A DNA stretch of 64,000 nt, from assembly GCF_937873615.1 (NCBI RefSeq), contig NZ_CALMYP010000001.1:1-64000 (forward strand), written 5' to 3'. The position numbers were made by a program, and so were the translations under genes. Every line of letters begins with the position of its first letter. Positions within the stretch are counted from its first letter, which is position 1. The stretch comes from an uncultured Paracoccus sp. (GTDB taxonomy: Bacteria > Pseudomonadota > Alphaproteobacteria > Rhodobacterales > Rhodobacteraceae). The notes under the pieces are model-generated. The model was not told the DNA's origin and searched no databases. It saw only the letters and a program-made list of their open reading frames with translations. Shown here in pieces: positions 51,419 through 59,397 of the stretch.

Positions 51419-52747
51419 ATGAAGCGAGTTTCCAATGGCGGCTTTGCCGTCACTGCCCTGACCGGCAGTCTTTGCCTGGCGCTTCTGGCCGGCGCGGCCC
51501 ATGCCCAGGACAGCGCCATCGACGCCTCGGCGGCAGCGCTGGAGCAGAAGGTCATCGACTGGCGGCGCGACATCCACCAGCATCCCGAGCTTGGCAACCG
51601 CGAGACCCGCACCGCCGGCCTTGTGGCCGAACATCTGAAGGCGCTTGGCTTCGAGGTGCGCGAAGGCATCGCGGCCACCGGGGTGATCGGGATATTGCGC
51701 GGGGGCAAGCCGGGACCGGTCGTGGCCCTGCGCGCCGACATGGACGCGCTGCCCGTCACCGAGGACACCGGCCTGCCCTTTGCCTCGACCGTGCGCACGA
51801 CCTATAACGGCGAGGAGGTCGGCGTCATGCATGCCTGTGGGCACGATGGCCACACCGCCATCCTGATGGGCGTGGCCGAGGCGCTGGCCGGCATGAAGGA
51901 CGATCTTGCCGGCACCATCATGGTGATCTTCCAGCCCGCCGAGGAAGGCGCCCCCGAGGGCGAGACCGGCGGCGCGCAGCGGATGCTGGCCGAAGGCGCC
52001 TTTGACGATCCCACCCCGGATGCCGTCTTCGGCCTGCACCTGATGTCGGGGATGCCCACCGGCCAGATCGGCTATCGCGAGGGGCCGATCCTGGCGTCTT
52101 CGGACGGCTTTCATGTTCACGTCAAAGGAGAGCAGACGCATGGCGCGATGCCGTGGAACGGCGTCGATCCGATCGTCCTCGCCTCGCAGATCGTGCTGGG
52201 CTTTCAGACCATCCAGAGCCGGCAGGTGGACGTGACCAACCAGCCCTCGGTGCTGACGGTGGGCACCTTCGACGCGGGCACGCGCGCCAACATCGTGCCG
52301 GACGAGGCCGTGTTGACAGGGACGCTGCGCACCTACGACGAGGACATGCGCGCCTTCATCAAGCAGCGGATGCAGGACACCGCAGGGCTGATCGCGCAAT
52401 CGGGCCAGGGCAGCGCCGAGGTCAGCTTCCTTCCGGGCGCCTATGCGACGACGGTCAACGATCCCGAACTGACGCAGGCCATGGAACCCACGCTGCAATC
52501 GATCCCCGGCGTCGAGGCAGTGGTGGTTCCCAAGCGCACCCCGTCAGAGGATTTCTCGTTCTTCGCCCAAGAGGTGCCTGGACTGTTTCTGTTCGTGGGC
52601 GCCACCCCGCCCGACGGCAATCTCGCCGCGGCGGCCCCCAACCATTCGCCGCAATTCGTCATTGACGAAGCATCGCTGCTGGTCGGCATGAGAACGCTCT
52701 TGCACCTGACGCTGGACTACATGGAGAAGCACCCGGCCAAAGGCTGA
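51419..52747 (+). CDS. M20D amidohydrolase with signal peptide
   Basis: A 442-residue M20D hydrolase with a Sec signal (VTALTGSLCLALLAGAAHAQD, cleavage near residue 29), so periplasmic. Motifs: DIHQHPELGNRE, LRADMDALPVTEDTG, HACGHDGHTAILMG, FQPAEEGAPEGETGG and SEDFSFFAQEVPG. It would free amino acids from acylated precursors outside the membrane for the adjacent carrier. AAAGGAG precedes the ATG. Confidence 0.94.
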   Translation: MKRVSNGGFAVTALTGSLCLALLAGAAHAQDSAIDASAAALEQKVIDWRRDIHQHPELGNRETRTAGLVAEHLKALGFEVREGIAATGVIGILRGGKPGPVVALRADMDALPVTEDTGLPFASTVRTTYNGEEVGVMHACGHDGHTAILMGVAEALAGMKDDLAGTIMVIFQPAEEGAPEGETGGAQRMLAEGAFDDPTPDAVFGLHLMSGMPTGQIGYREGPILASSDGFHVHVKGEQTHGAMPWNGVDPIVLASQIVLGFQTIQSRQVDVTNQPSVLTVGTFDAGTRANIVPDEAVLTGTLRTYDEDMRAFIKQRMQDTAGLIAQSGQGSAEVSFLPGAYATTVNDPELTQAMEPTLQSIPGVEAVVVPKRTPSEDFSFFAQEVPGLFLFVGATPPDGNLAAAAPNHSPQFVIDEASLLVGMRTLLHLTLDYMEKHPAKG

Positions 52748-52764
52748 CAGCGCGTCACGCGCTG
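52748..52764. terminator. Hairpin after the amidohydrolase operon
   Basis: CAGCGCG and CGCGCTG flank TCA directly after the stop codon. A short GC-rich stem at an operon end fits a terminator, but no T-run follows. The next 270 bases hold only decayed sequence up to the BKACE remnant. Confidence 0.4.
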
Positions 52765-53031
52765 GCGGTGTCAGTCCTGGATTCCGGCGGGGGGGCTTGC
52801 TCTTCCGCCGGACATCTGTCGTTATGACACTTCCGGATCGTCGCGGCAGAGGCGTCTACGGACACGGCGCTGGTCAAGGGGCAGAGGCGCAAGTCCAGTG
52901 CGGAGGACGGTCGTCCGTCTGACAGAGCTTCGCCGAAAACGCGATCAGGTTCGGGCAGACGCTGCTGCGGGGACGTCCTGTTTGAACGCTGCCGCTGCAA
53001 TCTGTCGGCGCAGGTCTGAAGGGCCTGAGGT

Positions 53032-53840
53032 TCAAGCTGCGGCGATACCGAGGATCTGGCGGGCCTGTTCCGGGTTGGCGACCGGACGATCGTTGCGAGC
53101 GCAAATCTCGACCGCGCGCCGCACAAGCGCCGCGTTCGACGGCGCACGTTGTCTTCAAGCCCGGTCCGGGCGTGTCCGCCCGCGGCGATAGACCATTCGT
53201 TCAGCGTCAATTGCTGCGGGCCGATGCCGGCCGCGCACCAGGGCGCATCCTCGCCGAACAGCCGCTTGACGGTGTGGATGTAATAGTCGAACACGTCGCG
53301 GTCAGCCGGCATGGCGTTCTTTACCCCCATGACGAATTGCACATAGGGACGGTCCTTGATGCGGCCGTCCTTGTGCATAGCCGCCGCCTGGAAGATGTGC
53401 GACAGGTCGAACGCCTCGACTTCCGGCTTGACATCATAGGCTAGCATTTCCGAGGCCAGCCAGTCCACCAGATCGGGCGGGTTCTGGTAAATGCGGGTCG
53501 GGAAGTTGTTCGACCCCACCGACAGCGACGCCATGTCGGGGCGCAAGGACAGCATTCCGCCGCGTTCGCGGCCCGCACCCGACCGGCCCCCGGTGGACAG
53601 CTGAACGATCAGGCCGGGGCAGTGCTTCACCAGCCCATCCTTGAGCCGGGCGAAAAGTTCGGGATCGCTGGTCGGTCGGCCGTCGTCGTCTCGTACATGG
53701 CAATGGACGATCGAGGCCCCGGCCTCGAAGGCCTCGTGGGTGGATTCGATCTGCTCGGGGATCGTGATGGGCACTGCGGGGTTATTTTCCTTGGTCGGAA
53801 GCGAACCGGTGATGGCGACGCAGATGATGCAAGGGGTCAT
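53032..53840 (-). pseudogene. BKACE-type 3-keto-5-aminohexanoate cleavage enzyme, frameshifted
   Basis: The first 237 codons are a good BKACE protein (IVHCHVRDDDGRPTSDPELF with the zinc His pair, STGGRSG, SVGSNNFP, ARTGLEDNVR with the zinc Glu). Right after that the frame is lost by a small deletion near 53128. In another frame the true C-terminus is still readable (AALVRRAVEICARNDRPVANPEQARQILGI) with its stop at 53032-53034. The unshifted frame runs on into nonsense to 52755. The family condenses beta-keto acids with acetyl-CoA. Confidence 0.88.
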
Positions 53841-54295
53841 GACATGCTCTCGGGTTGTTGCTTTGGCGGCGTTGCGCTGGGTTGGAGGAATTGCTTCAAG
53901 GCCGCGTTGAAGCGAGACGCCGATTCCAGGTTGACGATATGCCGGCCCGGCAGCGACAGGTGATGCCCGTTCTGCACAGCATCGGCAATCGCCTTAAGAT
54001 CGGCCGGGGGGCAAACGGGATCGTCATCACCGGAAATTGCAAGCAACGGGTGCATGATCAGGGCAAGCTGGCCTCGAAAATCCGCTTCGGCAAGAGCCGC
54101 GCAACATCCGGTGTAACCATCGACAGAGGTCGTCGCGAAGCTGCCCAGGATGGCCTCGACGGTCTCGCGATAATCGGTGCCGAACCCGGCCATGAACCAG
54201 CGTTCCGCCGTCGCGTGAACAAGGCTTACAAGCCCGTTCGCCCTGACATCCTTGATGCGGGCGTTCCAGCTTGCGGCGGTGCCGATCCGCGCCGC
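53837..54295 (-). pseudogene. Alpha/beta hydrolase fragment cut by IS21
   Basis: The C-terminal half of an alpha/beta hydrolase like 3-oxoadipate enol-lactonase (LLAISGDDDPVCPPADLKAIADAVQNGHHLSLPGRHIVNLE, supplying catalytic Asp and His). The N-terminal part with the nucleophile Ser is missing: the frame runs straight into the IS21 end at 54296. It overlaps the BKACE start by 4 bases, so both were one operon. Confidence 0.85.
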
Positions 54296-54433
54296 TGTCA
54301 ACGGCGGAGTAAAATTCGGCCATTGTGGCGGAGCAAAAGTCGGCCAGTTTGGGGCGAGCGCCTTGGAGCGTGCGGCCCTCATATAGCAAGCCCGGTCCAA
54401 GGCGCATTGGCCGTCAGGCCAATTCTGTGAGGT

Positions 54434-55198
54434 TCATTTGTTAGCGGCGGCGAGGCGGGCGCGGCTTTGATTGAGGCGGTAGCTTTCGCCGTTCATCTCG
54501 AGGATGTTGACGTGGTGTGTCAGCCGGTCCAGCAGCGCGCCGGTCAGGCGTTCGGTGCCGAAGGTTTCGGTCCACTCCTCGAAGGGCAGGTTCGACGTGA
54601 TCAGGGTCGCCCCTCGCTCGTAGCGCTGTGAGATCAGCTCGAACAGAAGCTCGGCGCCGGTTTTGCTCAAGGGGACGAATCCCAGCTCGTCGATGATCAG
54701 CAGTTTGACCTTGGCGAGTTTGCGCTGGAGTTGCAGGAGGCGTTTTTCGTCGCGGGCCTCCATCATCTCGTGCACAAGAGCTGCGGCGGTCACGAAGGCG
54801 ACAGGCAATCCTTTCTGGCAGGCAGCCAGTCCCAGCCCGAGGGCGACATGGGTCTTGCCGGTGCCGGAGGGACCGAGCGCGATCACATTCTCCTTGCGTT
54901 CGATCCATTCGCAGCGCGCCAGCTCCAGCACCATCATCTTGTTGAGCGACGGGATCGCCTTGAAGTCGAAGCTGTCCAGGCTTTTGATGGTCGCGAACTT
55001 TGCGGCCTTGATCCGGCGTTCCACCATGCGCCGTTCCCGGTCGATCAGTTCCAGCTCGGTCAGCCGGGCCAGGTAACGCACGTGATCTACGCCTTCAGCG
55101 GCGCAGATACGGGCCTGCTTGTCATGTTCACGCAGGAACGTGGGCAGCCGAAGCGTTTTGAGATGGTGGGCCAGCAGCAGTTCGGGTGCATCTGTCAT
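54434..55198 (-). CDS. istB: IS21-family helper ATPase
   Basis: Identical at protein level to copy A: 254 residues from the ATG at 55198, Walker A GPSGTGKTH and Walker B LLIIDELGF. Identity suggests a recent duplication or gene conversion between the two IS copies. With istA truncated next to it, this copy cannot move by itself. Confidence 0.96.
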   Translation of the reverse strand: MTDAPELLLAHHLKTLRLPTFLREHDKQARICAAEGVDHVRYLARLTELELIDRERRMVERRIKAAKFATIKSLDSFDFKAIPSLNKMMVLELARCEWIERKENVIALGPSGTGKTHVALGLGLAACQKGLPVAFVTAAALVHEMMEARDEKRLLQLQRKLAKVKLLIIDELGFVPLSKTGAELLFELISQRYERGATLITSNLPFEEWTETFGTERLTGALLDRLTHHVNILEMNGESYRLNQSRARLAAANK

Positions 55199-56195
55199 GC
55201 CCCACCCCCTGCCAGCAGGCTCATGTAAGATGCGGCGGAGGTGGTGGTGATGTTGGTTCTGGGCAGGAAGGGATAAACATCCAGATCCAGCCTCGGAGGC
55301 CTTTGCTCGACCCTGCACAAGATCAGGTGCTTGATTGCATCGAAGCTGACCGCTCCCATTCGCAGGGCATCTTTGACGGCAAGATGCAGCACGTCAATCT
55401 CGAAGCGCTCCAGAAGGCGCAGGACCTGCACATACTCGCGCTTGCCGGCCTTTCCCTGCCGGGCTTCCAGCAGTCGGCGCAGGGTTTTGAACGCTTCGGG
55501 CAACTCCCAGCCCTGCAGAGGCGCGGCCTGATCGAAGGACATGATCTTGCGTTCGATCAGCGCCAGGTAATGCAGTGGATCAAACACCATGTCGCCGGTG
55601 TCATAGGAGCGCGAATGCTCGGCGATCACCTCGGCACCGCAGCCGATGACAACCCGGGTCACGAAGCCCTTGATCCAGACCGCACGGTGGCCGTAGGCAA
55701 CTGGCACCGAGTAATCATTGCCGCGATAACGCACCACGGATGTCGAGGTGACCTGGCCACTTTGCAACTCACAGGCCTCAAAGGGGGTGCCGGGCAAATC
55801 TCGCATCGCCGCGAGATCGGCCTTCAGCCGTTCCCCGATTCTGACCTTGTGGCCACGCAGAACATCACCCTGGCGCTTGCGGCACTGCTCTTCCAGGTGA
55901 GCGTTGAACGCGTGCCAGTCCGGAAAGGACGGGATCGGCACCATGAAGTTGCGACGTCCGTAGCCGACCAGCCCCTCCACGGCCCCTTTGTCATTGCCTT
56001 TGCCGGGACGGCCATAGCGGTCCCGGATCACGTAATGCGACAACATCGCGCTGAACCGCTGGGTTCTTTGCCGGGAGCCATCCGGCAGAATCCAGGCAAC
56101 CAGGCAGCGGTCATTGTCATAAAGAACCGACTGGGGAACCGCGCCGAAGAACGCAAAGGCATGGACATGGCCGTCAAGCCACGCCTCGGTATGGC
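55195..56195 (-). pseudogene. istA: IS21-family transposase, 3' fragment
   Basis: Encodes the C-terminal two thirds of IstA (from AWLDGHVHAFAFFGAVPQS through GNDKGAVEGLVGYGRRNF to the natural stop). The HTH and first catalytic residues are gone. The break lies within a few bases of the 2-base insertion that disrupts istA in copy A. Confidence 0.92.
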
Positions 56196-56501
56196 GCGCG
56201 GGGTCATGCGGAACAGGACGAGTGCGCCGGGCCCGGCATCAGAGGGCCGGATTTCGGGCATCATCGCCCGCGCGCCTTCCGCCAGAACCTCTCGCGGGCC
56301 GGTCTCGCCCCAATCCCGGCTATAGGGCGGGATCGGGAAGGGCTCGTCGCCGACAACTTCCCGCCAGACACCGCGCGCGAGGCCAAGGCAATCACAGCCG
56401 ACCCCGCGCAGGCTGGCCTGATCGTGGTATGGCGTGCCAAGCCACGACCGCGCGGTGGCGACGACGCGTGAGGGATCGGCCGAAGTCGAGGGGCGCGTCA
56501 C
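56196..56501 (-). pseudogene. NlpC/P60 tail peptidase, truncated
   Basis: The N-terminal 102 residues of a tail peptidase like that of prophage 1: ARSWLGTPYHDQASLRGVGCDCLGLARGVWREV with the catalytic Cys, then ALVLFRMTPRA. The frame then enters IS21 sequence, so the His and third catalytic residue are missing. It would be inactive. Confidence 0.9.
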
Positions 56502-57382
56502 AGCACGTTTCCGTCATGGCCGCCGTCCTGGCTCGCATAGCGCAGGACCGCATCCTGACCCGGAATGTTGGGGAACCCTCGGAAGTTGGCCGTGTTGGCG
56601 AACTTGGCGCTGCAGGTGGCGATCCGCTTGTCGCAGCCCGCGCGGGCGATGAAGCTGTCGCCCTCGGCGACGGCGCGCACCGGTGCCTCCAGCAAGGTCA
56701 ATGTCGCGATGCTGCCATCCAGCCCATGCGCCAGCACTTCAGTGATGCGCCCCGCATTTGCGCCGCTGTTCCAGGTCAGGGTCCCGGAGGTGAACCAGCC
56801 CGCATCAAACACGGACAGCCCCGAGGCCATGAATGACCGGTCGCGCAAGATGTCGGTGACGGCACCCGTACCCTTGTAGATGGCGCTTTCCAGATCGATG
56901 CCACAGCGCGCATCACCCAGCGCCGCGTCGCACCCCGCCTGAAACGTTCGGCCGACCGTCTGACCCAGAACATGCGCCAGCGAACGGACCTCAGCCACGA
57001 AGGCCATGCGCCCGCGCCGGATTTGCCCGACAGCGCCCCGGCGCAGAAGCACGCGCTGGCTGGTATCGGCCCAGTTCACCCGCCACAGCTCGACCGCCTC
57101 ATTGTCCCAGCGCCCATCGAGGATGTCGGTTTCGGTGATGCGATCCGAGGTCAGCACGCCGGTGGCATCCTGCGCATCGACGGCCAGATCGGTGCCCGCG
57201 CGGATTTCCGAGGCGGCAAACCCGCTCTCGGGTTCAAAATCGGTGCCGTCGAAGGCCAGCATTCGGTCATGATCGGTGAAGCCCAGCGCCACACCATCCG
57301 AACGCGAAATCCGCCAGCACCAGGCGAGCGTGGTGGTACCGTCATCGAGATGCGCCTGAAGCGCGGGGGAGAGCGACTTCAT
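56498..57382 (-). CDS. DUF2163 tail protein (GTA g13-like)
   Basis: A 294-residue homologue of the prophage 1 protein of the same length (MKSLSPALQAHLDDGTTTLAWCWRISRSDGVALGFTDHD). Conserved Cys pairs (CDAALGDARC, GCDKRIATC) match the family. It overlaps both neighbours by 4 bases. Confidence 0.93.
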   Translation of the reverse strand: MKSLSPALQAHLDDGTTTLAWCWRISRSDGVALGFTDHDRMLAFDGTDFEPESGFAASEIRAGTDLAVDAQDATGVLTSDRITETDILDGRWDNEAVELWRVNWADTSQRVLLRRGAVGQIRRGRMAFVAEVRSLAHVLGQTVGRTFQAGCDAALGDARCGIDLESAIYKGTGAVTDILRDRSFMASGLSVFDAGWFTSGTLTWNSGANAGRITEVLAHGLDGSIATLTLLEAPVRAVAEGDSFIARAGCDKRIATCSAKFANTANFRGFPNIPGQDAVLRYASQDGGHDGNVL

Positions 57383-57594
57383 TTCCGCCCCCAGCCGCGC
57401 AGCAACGCCAGCGAGGCCAGCGCCGAGGAGACGACCCCGCCCGAGGCGCCGGTCAGAGCGTAGAGGTTGAAGGGGCGGATATCGAGCGCGCCGGTTGCAA
57501 GGTCGAACTCAGCGAGGCCCGCCATGGCGAGGCCGGAAGCGGCAAGGCAGGCCAGATAGACGAGGCCGCGAGCGAGGGTCCAGTTCATGTTCAT
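57379..57594 (-). CDS. Small two-segment membrane protein
   Basis: A 71-residue protein from the ATG at 57594 (MNMNWTLARGLVYLACLAASGLAMAGLAEFD), with two hydrophobic segments (about 8-28 and 45-66). It sits between the lysozyme and DUF2163 genes, overlapping each by 4 bases, so it belongs to the inserted lysis cassette; a holin-like role is plausible. Confidence 0.68.
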   Translation of the reverse strand: MNMNWTLARGLVYLACLAASGLAMAGLAEFDLATGALDIRPFNLYALTGASGGVVSSALASLALLRGWGRK

Positions 57595-58286
57595 GCTCCG
57601 ATCAGAGATTTGAGGAAAGCGAGAAGGCGTGCGGCCAGCGTTGCCCCGGTTTCCGCAGGTTCTGGCGCAGGTGCTGCATGCGTGGTCGGGGATGGGACGG
57701 AAGGCGTCGGTATGGCTGGTCGGCCGATGGTCGGGTGCAGCAGCGCCAGCGCCTCGGCCTCGGTCAACCGCCGGATCGGTCGCGCGAAACTCACCCGACC
57801 GTGGCGGTCCACCGCCCAGACGGCAATGTCCCCGGTCGGATAGCGTCCCGTCGCGAAGAGGGTGCGTTCGGCCTCGCGCCGTGGCCGGATGGCGGCGGGC
57901 TTGAGCCAACCCATGAAGCCATCGGAGGCAGCCGTGCGATTTCCCGTATTGAGGGCCTTCGTCAGCGCCGCCTTGGCGATGCCGCCGGTGTTGTAATGAA
58001 ACGAGACCAGCGCATCGAACTCGTGCGGTTCCAGAGGCACCTTCACCGCGCGCCGCACCGCCGTCTCGTATGTAGAGACGTCGACGCGGAAAAGCCGGAA
58101 TGCCTCGCGGATCCCGGCATCAGAATCGCCGGGCATGCCGCGCGGCATGTGGGCAGGGTCGGGGGCTCCGGCCTCGGCGGTATGGCCGATGCCGAAGGTC
58201 CAGACATCGTTCACATCGAGATAGGGTCCGGGCACGATACCTTCGTGCCGGATCAGGGCCAGAAGGCCCCGGTCTGTCATGTGCAT
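57591..58286 (-). CDS. Phage lysozyme, GH24-like
   Basis: A 231-residue lysozyme. IRHEGIVPGPYLDVNDVWTFGIGHT has the GH24 Glu, and the G-x-GHT Thr; FDALVSFHYNTGGIAKAALTKALN continues the fold and WAVDRHGRVSF follows. A Pro-rich linker leads to a C-terminal amphipathic helix. It hydrolyses murein glycans. Prophage 1 uses an unrelated M15 peptidase instead. Confidence 0.9.
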   Translation of the reverse strand: MHMTDRGLLALIRHEGIVPGPYLDVNDVWTFGIGHTAEAGAPDPAHMPRGMPGDSDAGIREAFRLFRVDVSTYETAVRRAVKVPLEPHEFDALVSFHYNTGGIAKAALTKALNTGNRTAASDGFMGWLKPAAIRPRREAERTLFATGRYPTGDIAVWAVDRHGRVSFARPIRRLTEAEALALLHPTIGRPAIPTPSVPSPTTHAAPAPEPAETGATLAARLLAFLKSLIGA

Positions 58287-58290
58287 GGGA

Positions 58291-58422
58291 TCACCCGATG
58301 GCTGAGAAAAGGAGAATCAGGGCCGCGATGGCGAAGCCGACGCGCAGCCTGTGGCTGTAGGTCCGCTGCGGATCGGTCGCATCGCAGCGGAGGGAACGCG
58401 CGAGGCGCAGGAGGTCACTCAT
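58291..58422 (-). CDS. Very small membrane protein, lysis cassette
   Basis: A 43-residue frame from the ATG at 58422 to TGA at 58291. It has a charged N-terminal half (MSDLLRLARSLRCDATDPQRT) and one transmembrane segment (VGFAIAALILLFSAIG). It overlaps the holin-like gene by 8 bases and ends 5 bases before the lysozyme, filling the gap exactly. Probably a spanin or holin accessory; no family recognised. Confidence 0.6.
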   Translation of the reverse strand: MSDLLRLARSLRCDATDPQRTYSHRLRVGFAIAALILLFSAIG

Positions 58423-58765
58423 CGCCGGGGCCTTCCTTTGCGCCGCGCAGGCGCGCGAGGATCAGCTCTATGAAGGCGGGGCCGAAGACCCCGACGAGAT
58501 AGGCCGCCGATCCGGCCGCGCCCCCGGCGGGAATGGCCTCGGGCGGCAGGCCAAGCCAGCGGGTGACAAGCGCCATCAAGAGGCTGCCCATCCCCGCCGC
58601 GATCAGGCCGCCGATGAGAATATGGCGCAGGGCGTCGCGGAGCCGCATCCGCGTGGTCAGCGCATTGGTCGCGCCGCCCAGCGCACCCCAGGTGGCGAGG
58701 ATCACGGCGGTGGAACTTGCCAGATCGCGCAGCACCGTGGCGAAGAAGCCGGATTCATCATTCAT
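58415..58765 (-). CDS. Holin-like membrane protein
   Basis: A 116-residue protein from the ATG at 58765 (MNDESGFFATVLRDLASSTAVILATWGALGG). It has three hydrophobic segments (about 17-32, 48-68, 78-98) and a charged C-terminus (ARLRGAKEGPGDE), as in class I holins. It overlaps DUF2460 by 4 bases and lies upstream of the lysozyme. Confidence 0.78.
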   Translation of the reverse strand: MNDESGFFATVLRDLASSTAVILATWGALGGATNALTTRMRLRDALRHILIGGLIAAGMGSLLMALVTRWLGLPPEAIPAGGAAGSAAYLVGVFGPAFIELILARLRGAKEGPGDE

Positions 58766-59388
58766 CTGCGGATCTCCAGAAGGGGGATGGACGTGATCGA
58801 CCCGAGGCGCTCGAGGTCGAGGGTGACGTCGAGCATGTCGGTGTCGAAGCGGACGGGGACGTCGAATTCGAAGCCCGCGGTGATCGCGACGCCCGCGCCG
58901 GGGGCGGCGGCGAAGGTGACGCTGCCGGTGGTGGTGTCGACGCTCCAGCCGGACATCTGCTCCACCCCGTTCAGAGCGAGGCGAACTGTTCCCGCGACCG
59001 GCTTGGCGATGGCGCGGGTCCAGGTCTGCGCCCCGGAGGTGTAACGCTTCAGCAGCGCGAAACTGGTGACGGCACCGTTGCCAGTGCCGATGGGTTGGTC
59101 GGTCGGACCGGGCGCCTGCGAGGGAAGGCAGGATTTGTAATCGGCCCAATCCTTGTAGCGGAAGCCGTGCAACCGGCCATTGCGGGCCTCGAAAAAGGCG
59201 ACGACCGCCGCCAGATCGTCAGCGCGGCGGATACCATATGCGACATCATAGCGACGGCGGCTGTTGGCCCAGCTGGCGTTGCGTTCCTCATCGCCAGAAG
59301 CCAGTTCGACCACTTGCGTGCGCCGTTCAGGGCCTCCGCGCGCCCCGCGGCTGATGTTGTCGGGGAACCTGACTTCATGGAATGCCAT
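58762..59388 (-). CDS. DUF2460 distal tail protein (GTA g12-like)
   Basis: A 208-residue homologue of the prophage 1 protein: FHEVRFPDNISRGARGGPERRTQVVELASGDEERNASW at the start, RRRYDVAYGIRRADDLAAVVAFFEARNGRLHGFRYKDW in the middle and IPLLEIRR at the end. The two copies are similar enough to be partners for homologous recombination. Confidence 0.94.
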   Translation of the reverse strand: MAFHEVRFPDNISRGARGGPERRTQVVELASGDEERNASWANSRRRYDVAYGIRRADDLAAVVAFFEARNGRLHGFRYKDWADYKSCLPSQAPGPTDQPIGTGNGAVTSFALLKRYTSGAQTWTRAIAKPVAGTVRLALNGVEQMSGWSVDTTTGSVTFAAAPGAGVAITAGFEFDVPVRFDTDMLDVTLDLERLGSITSIPLLEIRR

Positions 59389-59397
59389 GGATGATCC

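Larger units (their letters stand above)
54296..56195 (-). mobile_element. IS21-family element, copy B, truncated
   Basis: About 1900 bases matching copy A from its TGTCAACGG end through istB into istA, then stopping within istA at 56195. The missing part comprises the istA N-terminus and the right end. Same orientation as copy A. The junction carries the tail peptidase gene of prophage 2, with GCCAT possibly shared by both parents. Confidence 0.92.
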
